A stretch of 64,000 nucleotides of DNA from an uncultured Prevotella sp. (GTDB lineage Bacteria; Bacteroidota; Bacteroidia; Bacteroidales; Bacteroidaceae). This document shows, one piece after another, positions 17,911 to 26,686 of the stretch; within the stretch, counting starts at the first letter, position 1, and each line of letters starts with the position of its first letter. Where the stretch lies: assembly GCA_905196835.1 (NCBI GenBank), contig CAJJWN010000016.1:3172-67171 (forward strand), written 5' to 3'. The notes below the pieces were generated by a model. The model searched no databases. It was not told the origin of the DNA and saw only the letters and a program-made list of their open reading frames with translations. Made by a program: the position numbers and the translations under genes.

Positions 17911-19098
17911 ATGAAAAAGTTTCTGGAAAAGATTGTCACCGGAGTCATCACATGCAGCGGCTTCCTTACCAGCGTCATAATACTGCTGATAGTGCTGTTC
18001 CTGTTCTCGGAGGGCTTCGGGCTGTTCTCGCAGAAGACCATCGAGGACGGTTACGCCCTCGTAGTAAACAAGGACAACCCCGTAAACGAACTCGATGCGA
18101 AGCAGATAAAGGAAATTTTCGACGAGGACGTGACAAACTGGAAGCAGGTAGGCGGACACGACGAGGCCGTCATGCTGTTCCGCTTTGACGACATGCAAAA
18201 GTTCTTCAGCGAAGAGCAGCTTGGCAAGAACTATGAGAACGCCGGGCGGTGCATCGACTCTCTGGTAGGCAAAAACAGCGGCATAATAGCCTTTGTGCCT
18301 GAAAACTTTGTAGGAGACGGCTTCACCGGCAAACGCCTTGATGACCACCATATATCCGGAACGGAAGTGTTTTTCGGCAACGAGTGGTTTCCTACGGCTA
18401 CGCCCGCACCCCAGTTCGGTTTCCTGCCGCTGGTTCTCGGCACGGTGTGGGTTACGGTCTTCGCAATACTCTTCGCCCTTCCGTTCGGCCTGGCGGTGTC
18501 AATATACATGTCTGAGGTAGCATCGGACAAGATGCGCAAGGTGCTCAAGCCCGTTATCGAGCTGCTTAACGGCATACCGTCAGTAGTCTACGGCTTCTTC
18601 GGCCTCATCGTCATAGTGCCCCTGTTGCAGGACGTGTTCGGCCTGCCGGTGGGCGAAAGCGGACTGGCCGGCGCCATTGTGCTGGCTATCATGGCGCTGC
18701 CCACAATCATTACGGTAAGCCAGGACGCCATGATGAACTGCCCCCGCTCGCAACGCGAGGCCAGTCTTGCGCTCGGAGCGTCGAGGTGGCAGACTATATA
18801 TAAGGTAGTGATGCCCTACTCCGTGTCGGGTATTACGTCGGCCGTAGTGCTCGGCATAGGGCGCGCCTTCGGCGAAACGATGGCCGTGCTGATGGTTACG
18901 GGCAACGCAGCCGTCATACCCCTGTCAATCACCGACCCTCTGCGCACCATCCCCGCCACAATCGCCGCCGAGTTGGGCGAGGCTCCCGCAGGCGGACCTC
19001 ACTACCAGTCGCTGTTCCTGCTGGGCGTAGTGCTGTTCTTCATAACGCTCATCATCAACTCGAGCGTGGAGTACATATCAGCAAAGAACAGGAAGTAA
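17911..19098 (+). CDS. pstC: Phosphate ABC transporter permease PstC with a PstS-like periplasmic insert
   Basis: Inner-membrane permease subunit. The start MKKFLEKIVTG at 17911 gives 395 residues; the open frame continues far upstream only as antisense of pstS. After the first helix (about 9-36) comes a ~110-residue soluble stretch with NPVNELDAKQIKEIF and DVTNWKQVGG, which resembles a PstS lobe, then the permease domain with GLAVSIYMSEVA, ELLNGIPSVVYGFFGL and EASLALGASRWQTI (the EAA loop). The insert makes it longer than enterobacterial PstC. Confidence 0.93.
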   Translation: MKKFLEKIVTGVITCSGFLTSVIILLIVLFLFSEGFGLFSQKTIEDGYALVVNKDNPVNELDAKQIKEIFDEDVTNWKQVGGHDEAVMLFRFDDMQKFFSEEQLGKNYENAGRCIDSLVGKNSGIIAFVPENFVGDGFTGKRLDDHHISGTEVFFGNEWFPTATPAPQFGFLPLVLGTVWVTVFAILFALPFGLAVSIYMSEVASDKMRKVLKPVIELLNGIPSVVYGFFGLIVIVPLLQDVFGLPVGESGLAGAIVLAIMALPTIITVSQDAMMNCPRSQREASLALGASRWQTIYKVVMPYSVSGITSAVVLGIGRAFGETMAVLMVTGNAAVIPLSITDPLRTIPATIAAELGEAPAGGPHYQSLFLLGVVLFFITLIINSSVEYISAKNRK

Positions 19099-19132
19099 GA
19101 CATATGAACAACCATTATTTACAGAACATAAA

Positions 19133-20023
19133 ATGGATAACGAAAAGACCATGGTTAAGTCAAACCACCGCCGAAAGATAATAGCCGAGCGCACGGCGTT
19201 CGCCACCTTCCGCATACTTAGCGGTATGATAGTCACCGTTTTGTTTGTAATCCTCGGCTTCATCATCGTAAAAGGAGCAGGCGTAATCGACTGGACGTTC
19301 ATCACTACGCCGCCTTCAGACGGCATGAAGGGCGGAGGCATATGGCCGGCGATAGTCGGCACGGCCTACCTGATGGCCGGAAGCGCCATATTCGCATTCC
19401 CGCTGGGCATCATGAGCGGCATATACATGCACGAATACGCCAAGAGCGGCAGGCTCGTAAGGTTCATACGCATGATGACAAACAACCTTGCCGGCATACC
19501 GTCAATCGTGTTCGGACTGTTCGGCATGTCGCTGTTCGTCAACTTCTTCGGCTTCGGCGACAGCATACTGGCAGGCTCGCTTACGCTCGGACTGCTCGCC
19601 CTGCCGCTCGTCATCCGCACCACCGAAGAGGCTCTGAAGGCCATACCCGACAGCTTCCGCGAAGGAAGCCTCGCCCTGGGAGCCACCAAGCTGCAGACCA
19701 TACGCCGCGTAATACTGCCCATGGCCATGCCAAACGTCATCACGGGACTAATCCTTGCGCTCGGGCGAGTGTCGGGCGAGACGGCCCCGATACTCTTCAC
19801 GTGCGCCGCCTACTTCCTGCCGCAGCTGCCCGAGAGCGTCTTCGACCAGTGCATGGCCCTGCCCTACCACCTCTACGTGCTGGCAACCAGCGGCACGGAC
19901 ATGGAGCGGCAGATACCGATAGCCTACGGCACGGCCCTCGTGCTCATAATAATCATACTGCTGGTCAACCTGCTCGCCAACGCGCTGCGCAACTATTTCC
20001 AGAACAAGTTGAAGACAAACTGA
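19133..20023 (+). CDS. pstA: Phosphate ABC transporter permease PstA
   Basis: Second membrane subunit, 296 residues, six predicted helices. Motifs: GIMSGIYMHEYAK, NNLAGIPSIVFGLFG and the EAA-type loop FREGSLALGATKLQTI, then RVSGETAPILFT. It lies 34 bases after pstC and 53 before pstB. Confidence 0.95.
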   Translation: MDNEKTMVKSNHRRKIIAERTAFATFRILSGMIVTVLFVILGFIIVKGAGVIDWTFITTPPSDGMKGGGIWPAIVGTAYLMAGSAIFAFPLGIMSGIYMHEYAKSGRLVRFIRMMTNNLAGIPSIVFGLFGMSLFVNFFGFGDSILAGSLTLGLLALPLVIRTTEEALKAIPDSFREGSLALGATKLQTIRRVILPMAMPNVITGLILALGRVSGETAPILFTCAAYFLPQLPESVFDQCMALPYHLYVLATSGTDMERQIPIAYGTALVLIIIILLVNLLANALRNYFQNKLKTN

Positions 20024-20076
20024 CCCGCAAACATCATTTCAAAACCCTTAACACGTAACCATTAACCCAAAGAAAT

Positions 20077-20835
20077 ATGGACAACATCATAATACAAGCC
20101 AAGGACGTAAACTTCTACTACGGCCAGTTCCACGCGCTGAAAGGCATCGACATGGACATCAAAGAGAACGAGGTGGTGGCGTTCATCGGCCCGTCGGGCT
20201 GCGGAAAGTCAACCTTCCTGCGCCTGTTCAACCGCATGAACGACCTAATACCAGGCTCGCGCCTCGAAGGGCAGATAATAATCGACGGACAGGACATATA
20301 CGACCGCCGCGTCAACGTGGACGAACTGCGCAAGAACGTGGGCATGGTGTTCCAACGCCCCAACCCGTTTCCGAAGAGCATCTACGAGAACGTGGCCTAC
20401 GGACTGCGCGTAAACGGGGTGAAAGACGAGGCCTTTATTGCTGAGCGTGTGGAGAAATCGCTCAAAGGAGCGGCACTGTGGGACGAGGTGAAGGACAAGC
20501 TCAAGAAGTCGGCCTACGCCCTGTCGGGCGGCCAGCAGCAACGCCTCTGCATAGCAAGAGCCATGGCCGTGGCGCCGCGCATACTGCTAATGGACGAGCC
20601 GGCCTCGGCACTCGACCCTATATCTACGGCCAAGGTGGAAGAGCTTATACACGAGTTGAAGAGCGAATACACCATCGTCATCGTGACGCACAACATGCAA
20701 CAGGCCACACGCGTAAGCGACAAGACGGCATTCTTCTACCTCGGCAACCTCATCGAATACGACAAGACCACCAAAATCTTCACCCATCCGGCCAAGGAGG
20801 AGACGCAGAACTACATCACAGGCCGCTTCGGATGA
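20077..20835 (+). CDS. pstB: Phosphate ABC transporter ATP-binding protein PstB
   Basis: Cytoplasmic ATPase of the transporter, 252 residues. Walker [10 protein letters not shown] (from residue 38), Q-loop in [10 protein letters not shown], signature [14 protein letters not shown], Walker [14 protein letters not shown] and the H-loop VTHNMQQA are all intact. Confidence 0.97.
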   Translation: MDNIIIQAKDVNFYYGQFHALKGIDMDIKENEVVAFIGPSGCGKSTFLRLFNRMNDLIPGSRLEGQIIIDGQDIYDRRVNVDELRKNVGMVFQRPNPFPKSIYENVAYGLRVNGVKDEAFIAERVEKSLKGAALWDEVKDKLKKSAYALSGGQQQRLCIARAMAVAPRILLMDEPASALDPISTAKVEELIHELKSEYTIVIVTHNMQQATRVSDKTAFFYLGNLIEYDKTTKIFTHPAKEETQNYITGRFG

Positions 20836-20924
20836 CAGGCCGCACGCCGACCGGCGCGCATACGCCGTAGGCCTACCGTACTTACATTATTAATATAACA
20901 AATAAAAAAACATATCCTACAACT

Positions 20925-21641
20925 ATGGTAAAATTCGTAGACGACGAGCTGCGGGCTATCCGCACCGAAGTGCTCGACATGTGGACACTCGTGTACGAGC
21001 AGATGAAAAACGTATGCCAGGCATTACAGACCGTTGACAAGGACAAGGCTTGGGAAGTGCTGGTACGCGAGAAGAAGGTCAACGCAAGCGAACTGAAGCT
21101 TGACTGCGACATTGAAGACTTCCTCGTGCTGTACAACCCCGTGGCCGTAGACATGCGCTTCATCGTAGCCATGCTTAAGATAAACACCGACCTGGAACGC
21201 ATCGGCGACTTCGCCGAGAACATAGCGCGCTTCATCATAAGGCAAGACGGACAGCCAATAGACGCAGCCCTGATGGAGCGCACGCGCCTCATGGAGATGG
21301 CCGACGCCGTGCTCGACATGCTGCTTACGGCCAAAATCGCACTTGAAAAAGAGGACATATCAATGGCTAACAGCCTGTTCGAGAAAGACAACCTCGTAGA
21401 CGAAATCAACGCCGCGGCAACGCAGGCACTGGCCGAATACATAGCGCAGCAGCCCGACAAGGCGGCCTTCTGCCTCGACTTCAAGGGCATATTCCTGCGT
21501 CTCGAACGCACCGGCGACCACATAACCAACCTTGCCGAGGAGATAATATTCTACATCGACGCCGTCGTGTTAAAGCATTCTGCAAAAAAAGACGCCACCG
21601 TCCAGACCATGACGCGCCACATACAGGAGTCGCACGAGTAA
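20925..21641 (+). CDS. phoU: Phosphate signalling protein PhoU
   Basis: A 238-residue all-helical protein with two PhoU domains; the metal-binding repeats are visible as DLERIGDFAENI and RLERTGDHITNL. It links PstSCAB to the PhoR/PhoB-type kinase pair and down-regulates uptake when phosphate is plentiful. Last gene of the operon. Confidence 0.95.
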   Translation: MVKFVDDELRAIRTEVLDMWTLVYEQMKNVCQALQTVDKDKAWEVLVREKKVNASELKLDCDIEDFLVLYNPVAVDMRFIVAMLKINTDLERIGDFAENIARFIIRQDGQPIDAALMERTRLMEMADAVLDMLLTAKIALEKEDISMANSLFEKDNLVDEINAAATQALAEYIAQQPDKAAFCLDFKGIFLRLERTGDHITNLAEEIIFYIDAVVLKHSAKKDATVQTMTRHIQESHE

Positions 21642-21768
21642 CAGACTGCAACCTGACATCCGGCAACATAACGCGCCCGCACCGACTGACGGGCGCATGA
21701 AATACGGGTCATCCGCAAATCTGTTGGATGAAGTAAAAGCTCTATTAATGAAAACACCCTGCTTTAAT

Positions 21769-21898
21769 CCAGGCAGTCGGTAACCGTCATTCCGCGCACC
21801 GACGCGGAATCCAGAAAACACCCAAGGCAACAAACGGTGCAAGCTGCATACACTGGATTCCGCGTCGGAGCGCGGAATGACAATTACCGACTGCTTGG
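21769..21898. repeat. Long inverted repeat of REP type
   Basis: Arms 21769-21814 and 21853-21898 are complementary at 42 of 46 positions, with a 38-base centre. The inner part GTCATTCCGCGC...CGACGCGGAATCCAG is a REP-like motif found scattered in many genomes. It may act as the phoU operon terminator or be a small non-autonomous transposable element; no T-run is present. Confidence 0.75.
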
Positions 21899-21960
21899 CT
21901 GAGGATAGGAAGTTCCAAGTTTATATGCTTTACAAACCATACACCTAATTTGCGGATGAA

Positions 21961-22060
21961 CCTGAAAGACGGCCTTTTGCATTCCCAAAGGCCGTCTTTC
22001 GTGTTCCCAAAGGCCACCTTTCGCAGGCTGAAAGGTGGCCTTTTACAAACACCTGAAAGC
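21961..22060. repeat. 22-bp-phased palindrome array IV
   Basis: Four clear units centred at 21971, 21993, 22015 and 22037: GAAAGACGGCCTTTT, AAAGGCCGTCTTT, AAAGGCCACCTTT and AAAGGTGGCCTTT. The third and fourth carry paired arm changes that keep each unit palindromic. A weaker fifth position follows. The array lies between phoU and recR. Confidence 0.8.
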
Positions 22061-22168
22061 CAACACGTTACGCAGACGCAGGCAGGCGCGCTTCCTGCCT
22101 GCCGCCACACGGCCGCAAGACGGAACGGCGGTTATAGGCAAATGCGGCAAACAAAAAGATGTTTTGTC

Positions 22169-22199
22169 TTGGTAATTACAACATATTAAAGTAACTTTG
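22169..22199 (+). promoter_or_regulatory. recR promoter
   Basis: TTG (22169-22171), 20 bases, then TAACTTTG (22192-22199), 21 bases before the recR ATG. Confidence 0.65.
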
Positions 22200-22220
22200 C
22201 CGCCGAAAATCTAAAACGAC

Positions 22221-22838
22221 ATGCTCCAACAATACCCGTCGCAACTGTTCGCAAGAGCCGTCTCCGAGCTGGCCGGCCTGCCCGGCGTAGGACAGAAAAC
22301 GGCCCTGAGGCTGGCCCTTTTCCTGCTAAGGCAGGACAAGGACAAGGTGGGCCGCTTCGTAAAGACGATAGGCGACATGCGCAACGAAATAAGATACTGC
22401 CGGGTTTGCCATAACATAAGCGACACGGACGTATGCCCCATCTGCTCGAACAAGCACCGCGACGCCTCGACGGTATGCGTGGTGGAGAACGTGCAGGACG
22501 TGATGGCCGTGGAGAACACGCAGCAGTACAACGGCCTGTACCACGTGCTCGGCGGCGTAATATCTCCGATGGACGGCATCGGACCCGGCGACATAGAGAT
22601 TGACTCGCTCGTAGACCGCGTTGCGGCAGGCGGCGTTAACGAGGTAATACTCGCCCTCAGCCCCGACATGGAAGGCGACACCACCAACTTCTACATCTAC
22701 CGCAAACTGGCAAAATACGATGTAAGGCTTAGTGTGATAGCACGCGGAGTATCGGTAGGAGAAGAACTTGAATACACCGATGAAGTGACGCTCGGCCGCT
22801 CGATAGTCAACCGCGTGCCCTTCGACGGCAGGCAGTAA
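22221..22838 (+). CDS. recR: Recombination protein RecR
   Basis: Gap-repair protein acting with RecO and RecF, 205 residues. Helix-hairpin-helix region [20 protein letters not shown] (19-38), a C4 zinc finger with Cys60, Cys63, Cys72 and Cys75, then a Toprim domain beginning [14 protein letters not shown]. It begins the recR-membrane protein-GT2-GNAT cluster. Confidence 0.97.
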   Translation: MLQQYPSQLFARAVSELAGLPGVGQKTALRLALFLLRQDKDKVGRFVKTIGDMRNEIRYCRVCHNISDTDVCPICSNKHRDASTVCVVENVQDVMAVENTQQYNGLYHVLGGVISPMDGIGPGDIEIDSLVDRVAAGGVNEVILALSPDMEGDTTNFYIYRKLAKYDVRLSVIARGVSVGEELEYTDEVTLGRSIVNRVPFDGRQ

Positions 22839-22884
22839 GCCTGAATGTAGAGCCGACATACACCTTATTATATATATAAAGACA

Positions 22885-23331
22885 ATGCAAACACCCGATA
22901 TAATAAAAAAGACAAGGCGCCTGCTGGCCGCCGAGATGTACGCAAGCATACTCGTAACGCTGGCAACCGTAGTGCTGTATGAGACGGAGACGCTGCTGCC
23001 CGGCAGTCTCTCGGGCGACAAGAACACGGAGTTCATCACAGCGTCCGTCATGGAGCTGCTTACCATCTGCCTTGTGCCGCTGGCGTTAAGGCTGTTCAAG
23101 CTGAAACGGATAAACGCCGAACTGACCTCCACACAAGGCCGCGCGCTCGCCAAATGGGGCAGTGCAAGGATGGCAATGCTCTGCGTTCCGATGATAGCCA
23201 ACACCCTGCTTTACTACCTGTCAGGCCTCAACGTTGCCTTCGGCTACATGGCTATAATATGCCTGGTATGCCTTACGTTCGTATATCCCGGCACGGCGCG
23301 GTGCCTGGCGGAAACCGGCATGGAGCAATGA
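22885..23331 (+). CDS. Four-helix membrane protein of unknown function
   Basis: 148 residues with four hydrophobic segments (about 18-36, 52-70, 92-112 and 117-133). No domain recognised. Its stop overlaps the start of the glycosyltransferase gene (ATGA), suggesting coupled translation. Confidence 0.75.
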   Translation: MQTPDIIKKTRRLLAAEMYASILVTLATVVLYETETLLPGSLSGDKNTEFITASVMELLTICLVPLALRLFKLKRINAELTSTQGRALAKWGSARMAMLCVPMIANTLLYYLSGLNVAFGYMAIICLVCLTFVYPGTARCLAETGMEQ

Positions 23332-24524
23332 AGCTGTCGGTAGTCATAGTAAGTTACAACGTCAGGCATTACCTTGTGCAGTGCCTTGACAGCCTGTATA
23401 GGGCGCTCGACGGCGTGGACGCCGAGGTCTATGTCGTTGACAACCACTCGAAGGACGGCACACCGGCCTGCATCGCGGCTTACGGACATGGCATAAAGCT
23501 CATAGCAAGCAACCACAACAACGGTTTTGCAAGGGCCAACAACATGGCGATAAGGAGCGCGACGGGCGAATATGTGCTGATGCTCAACCCCGACACTCTT
23601 GTCGGAGAAAACACGATAAAGGATTGCATCAGCTTCATGGACACGCATCCTGAAGCAGGCGGAGTGGGCGTACAGATGCTGAAAAGTGACGGGGAAAAAG
23701 CACTTGAAAGCCGGCGCGGACTACCAACACCTATGACCTCATTATACAAGATGTGCGGCCTGTGCGCAAAATACCCCGCAAACAAACGTTTCGGAAGGTA
23801 CTACATGTGCGGCATGTCATGGGAAGAGCCGGGACGGATTGACGTCATAAGCGGCGCATTCTTCATGACAAGGCGCAGCGCACTGGCACAGACAGGCCTG
23901 CTCGACGAGGACTTCTTCATGTACGGAGAAGACATCGACCTGTCATACAGGCTGCTCGACAAAGGCTTCGAGAACTGGTACCTGCCCTCTAAAATACTCC
24001 ACTACAAGGGCGAAAGCACCCAAAAGTCGTCGTTCAGGTACGTACATGTGTTTTACGAGGCCATGCTCATATTCTTCCGCAAGCATTACGGCCACCTCGG
24101 TTTCTGGCTGTCCATACCGATAAAAGCCGCAATATACGTCAAAGCGACCCTCGCCTTGGCGAAAATGTCGTACACTAACATAAACAAAATGCTCGGCTTC
24201 AGAGGCGCAAAGCGCAAGCCCCGGCCGCGCTACCTGTTCATAGGCTCTGCTAAATCGCTTGACGCGTGCCGGAAAATCGCCGTAAAAAACGGCTTTGTTG
24301 CAGACTATCTTGAATGCGACGGAAAATCAAATCCGGACGGACACCTCAAAGTTTCACCACGCGGCAGCAAGGCCTGCCCCGTCTATGCGGTGTATGACAC
24401 GAGCGCATACGGGTACGGACAAATACTTGACATTTTCTCCACCCGTCCTTGCCGGCATGTATTCATCGGCACATACAATCCCGAACGCAACATCGTCATA
24501 ACCGACAAAGAAATAATATACTGA
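23328..24524 (+). CDS. Family 2 glycosyltransferase
   Basis: A 398-residue GT2-type enzyme. The start MKLSVVIVSYNVRHYL at 23328 is chosen over an upstream in-frame ATG inside the previous gene. GT-A fold features: VVIVSYNV, VVDNHSKDGTPA, LNPDTLV (DxD-like) and EDFFMYGEDIDLSYRLL. These match rhamnosyltransferase-like enzymes making polysaccharides. A hydrophobic segment near residue 262 suggests membrane association. The C-terminal ~120 residues (after KRKPRPRYLFIGSAK) form a separate domain I do not recognise. Confidence 0.9.
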   Translation: MKLSVVIVSYNVRHYLVQCLDSLYRALDGVDAEVYVVDNHSKDGTPACIAAYGHGIKLIASNHNNGFARANNMAIRSATGEYVLMLNPDTLVGENTIKDCISFMDTHPEAGGVGVQMLKSDGEKALESRRGLPTPMTSLYKMCGLCAKYPANKRFGRYYMCGMSWEEPGRIDVISGAFFMTRRSALAQTGLLDEDFFMYGEDIDLSYRLLDKGFENWYLPSKILHYKGESTQKSSFRYVHVFYEAMLIFFRKHYGHLGFWLSIPIKAAIYVKATLALAKMSYTNINKMLGFRGAKRKPRPRYLFIGSAKSLDACRKIAVKNGFVADYLECDGKSNPDGHLKVSPRGSKACPVYAVYDTSAYGYGQILDIFSTRPCRHVFIGTYNPERNIVITDKEIIY

Positions 24525-25039
24525 TGAACACAGCCCTACCCGCCGTCCGCCTCAGAGCCATAGAGCCTGAAGACCTCGACCTGCTTTACACCATAGAAAA
24601 CGACACGAGCCTGTGGAATGTCGGAGTTACAAGCGTGCCATACTCACGGTACACGCTCTATGACTACATAGCCAACTCAAAAAACGACATCTACACAGAC
24701 CGCCAGGTCAGGATGATGATAGAGAACGGCGACCGTGAAATAGTAGGGATTGTGGACCTTATAAACTTTGACCCCAAGCATTTGAGGGCGGAAATAGGAA
24801 TAGCCATAGCCAAACGCTTCAGAAGACAAGGGCTGGCGCAGGCAACGATAAACGTGATAAAAGGCTACGCCCTCGGCATACTGCACCTTCACCAGATATA
24901 CGCATACGTAGACAAAGACAACATGCAGTCGCTAAATCTGTTCGAGCGTTGCGGATTTACACGCTCTACAGAACTGAAAGACTGGCTGTTTGATGGAAAA
25001 AAATACCACGACGCGCTGCTCATGCAACTTTTTTTATAA
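24524..25039 (+). CDS. GNAT-family N-acetyltransferase (RimJ/RimL-like)
   Basis: The start at 24524 overlaps the previous stop by one base (TGATG). The 171-residue protein begins VRLRAIEPEDLDLLYTIEND, as RimJ/RimL-type acetyltransferases do, and has the acetyl-CoA-binding region with RRQGLAQATINVIKGYA, then IYAYVDKDNMQSLNLFERCGF. The substrate could be a protein N-terminus, an amino sugar (in keeping with the GT2 neighbour) or a small molecule. Confidence 0.88.
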   Translation: MNTALPAVRLRAIEPEDLDLLYTIENDTSLWNVGVTSVPYSRYTLYDYIANSKNDIYTDRQVRMMIENGDREIVGIVDLINFDPKHLRAEIGIAIAKRFRRQGLAQATINVIKGYALGILHLHQIYAYVDKDNMQSLNLFERCGFTRSTELKDWLFDGKKYHDALLMQLFL

Positions 25040-25055
25040 AAAGTGAAAGCATTAT

Positions 25056-25086
25056 TTGGTCATTAGAAAAAATATTCATACCTTTG
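25056..25086 (+). promoter_or_regulatory. tRNA-Asp promoter
   Basis: TTG (25056-25058), 20 bases, then TACCTTTG (25079-25086), 27 bases before the tRNA. Confidence 0.7.
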
Positions 25087-25112
25087 CAACCGCAAAACTG
25101 AAAGACATCCAA

Positions 25113-25187
25113 GGTGCGTTAGTTCAGCCTGGTTAGAATGCCTGCCTGTCACGCAGGAGGTCACGGGTTCGAGTCCCGTACGCACCG
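25113..25187 (+). tRNA. tRNA-Asp (anticodon GTC)
   Basis: A full cloverleaf folds: acceptor GGTGCGT with ACGCACC, D-stem GTTC/GAAT, anticodon stem CCTGC/GCAGG with loop CTGTCAC (anticodon GTC), T-arm ACGGG TTCGAGT CCCGT, discriminator G. CCA is not encoded. Its 3' end is the integration site of the following element, which restores the gene sequence. Confidence 0.97.
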
Positions 25188-25188
25188 C
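25172..25188. other. attL of the mobilizable element
   Basis: AGTCCCGTACGCACCGC at the 3' end of tRNA-Asp is repeated with one mismatch at 34941-34957. These repeats bound the integrase-bearing segment. Confidence 0.85.
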
Positions 25189-25220
25189 AATAAACATTGA
25201 GAATCAATGTTCTACAGAAC

Positions 25221-25265
25221 AAACACCCGATTTTACACCCAATAATGTAAAGTCGGGTGTTTTTC
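25221..25265 (+). terminator. Terminator inside the element's left end
   Basis: A 16-base arm pair (25221-25236 with 25247-25262, one mismatch) followed by TTTT. It would end transcription from tRNA-Asp into the element. The loop region contains TACACCCAATAAT, which recurs at the right end. Confidence 0.75.
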
Positions 25266-25371
25266 ATTAAGAAGCAAAAAGAAAGGGGCTTAACTTACTT
25301 GAGTTTGCCCCTTATCTTGATTTTGGCATTAACAGTTCCGCTCGGTATTGATGATTTGTCTAACCCTATCT

Positions 25372-26547
25372 TTATTCAACTTGCGACAAGTCATTTATTA
25401 ATACTTGCTCTAATTGTGGTGCTAATGGGGTTACTATTGTGCTATCTATATTCCACTCAACTTGGGAGGCTAATTTTGACTTCAAAGTTTTTTTGTACAG
25501 TTTCATTTCGTCTTTTGTAATATACTCATGTTCCAACACATACAGTTCATCAATGATTTCAATCATCTGTTCTTTAATGTCTTTTTTGTGACTAAAGAAC
25601 AACTTTCTATAGTTCTTTCTGTTTATCAAATCCATATAAGACTGATATTCCGGGTTATAGATATAATTCTCTGTCTGGTAATAGTTTTCGAGACGAGTAG
25701 TGTAACCGAAAAGTGTTTTGGGAGTCTTTTTTTTAGTTGCAAGTACATCGTATTCCACTCGTAAAACTCTTTGTATTGTATCTATCCTTATTACGCCTCC
25801 AACCACTTCATTTAATCGAAGTCGGCTATCTATGCTATCAGTAGTAAATTTCCAACCTTCTTTTTTCAACCTTTCCATTAGAGTGAGACCATCCAAACTG
25901 GGTGTGTAAATGTATTTATCTACAAGAGTATTTGCTCTTTCCTTGTCCATATCTATCAATGAATCGTTTTGGAAGTTACGAATCTTGATTGCAAATCTTT
26001 CCGCATCTTTATGTTTTGTGTCAATAAAGAAATCCAAATATCCATCCCTGAAATATTTCATACAGGAATCATTCAATTGATAACTTCTGAAGTAAGTCTT
26101 GAGATGAATATATTCTCTATTCTTCGCCGTAACTGTTACTGCGTTCAACTGATACTCAATGGGGTTTAGATAAATAGGGATATCCTCCTTAAATAGAGAT
26201 GATTTAACACTTTTAGGCTTATAGGCAATATGTTGAATAGTAACAACTTCATCGTTTAAGTCTTGAGGTAATTTACCATCTATATCCGTCGTACCTATGA
26301 CTGCCCCTTTGCTATTTAGAATCTGTGCGTATGATATACGTTGACCGGTCGTTTTGTCAAGCAAGACAGCTTGCCCCGAAACGTTAAGACTCACAAATAG
26401 TAATAAGAGTAAAATTGCAAAGCCTCGATATTCATACTTAATAATTGTCCGTAAGAAATCATTGCACATGATTCTTACTTTTACTTTTTTAATGCCCATC
26501 GCTGTGTCATTTTGTCCTTTAATATTCAGTTTTTCTTCTTTTGACAT
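25372..26547 (-). CDS. Secreted carboxypeptidase-regulatory-like domain protein
   Basis: A 391-residue protein from the first ATG, or 365 residues from M27 at 26469, which would leave a more typical signal peptide (FAILLLLLFVSLNVSGQ). After the signal comes a carboxypeptidase-D regulatory-like beta domain (AVLLDKTTGQRISYAQI ... GTTDIDGKL), common in Bacteroidota surface proteins, then ~280 residues I do not recognise. TATATTTG at 26620-26613 is the likely promoter and favours the longer form. It is cargo of the mobilizable element; the role is unknown. Confidence 0.7.
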   Translation of the reverse strand: MSKEEKLNIKGQNDTAMGIKKVKVRIMCNDFLRTIIKYEYRGFAILLLLLFVSLNVSGQAVLLDKTTGQRISYAQILNSKGAVIGTTDIDGKLPQDLNDEVVTIQHIAYKPKSVKSSLFKEDIPIYLNPIEYQLNAVTVTAKNREYIHLKTYFRSYQLNDSCMKYFRDGYLDFFIDTKHKDAERFAIKIRNFQNDSLIDMDKERANTLVDKYIYTPSLDGLTLMERLKKEGWKFTTDSIDSRLRLNEVVGGVIRIDTIQRVLRVEYDVLATKKKTPKTLFGYTTRLENYYQTENYIYNPEYQSYMDLINRKNYRKLFFSHKKDIKEQMIEIIDELYVLEHEYITKDEMKLYKKTLKSKLASQVEWNIDSTIVTPLAPQLEQVLINDLSQVE

Positions 26548-26612
26548 ACAAATCGTAGATTTTATTCATTTGGGAAATGCCTGTCTGTGATTCTTTATTT
26601 ACTTAGGCGGCA

Positions 26613-26661
26613 CAAATATAGGAATAAAAAAGGAGCAACCAACATTTTTTGATTACTCCTT
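26613..26661 (-). promoter_or_regulatory. Terminator of mob gene and promoter of the secreted-protein gene
   Basis: On the minus strand an AAGGAG/CTCCTT hairpin (26661-26653 with 26638-26630) followed by a T-run ends the relaxase transcript. Immediately after it TATATTTG (26620-26613) can start transcription of the secreted-protein gene. Confidence 0.6.
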
Positions 26662-26686
26662 CTGTTCGATACGAGTGAATTAATGT

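Noticed and set aside
25113-25187. tRNA gene broken by the insertion
   Set aside because: All stems pair and the discriminator is present; the element restored the 3' end.
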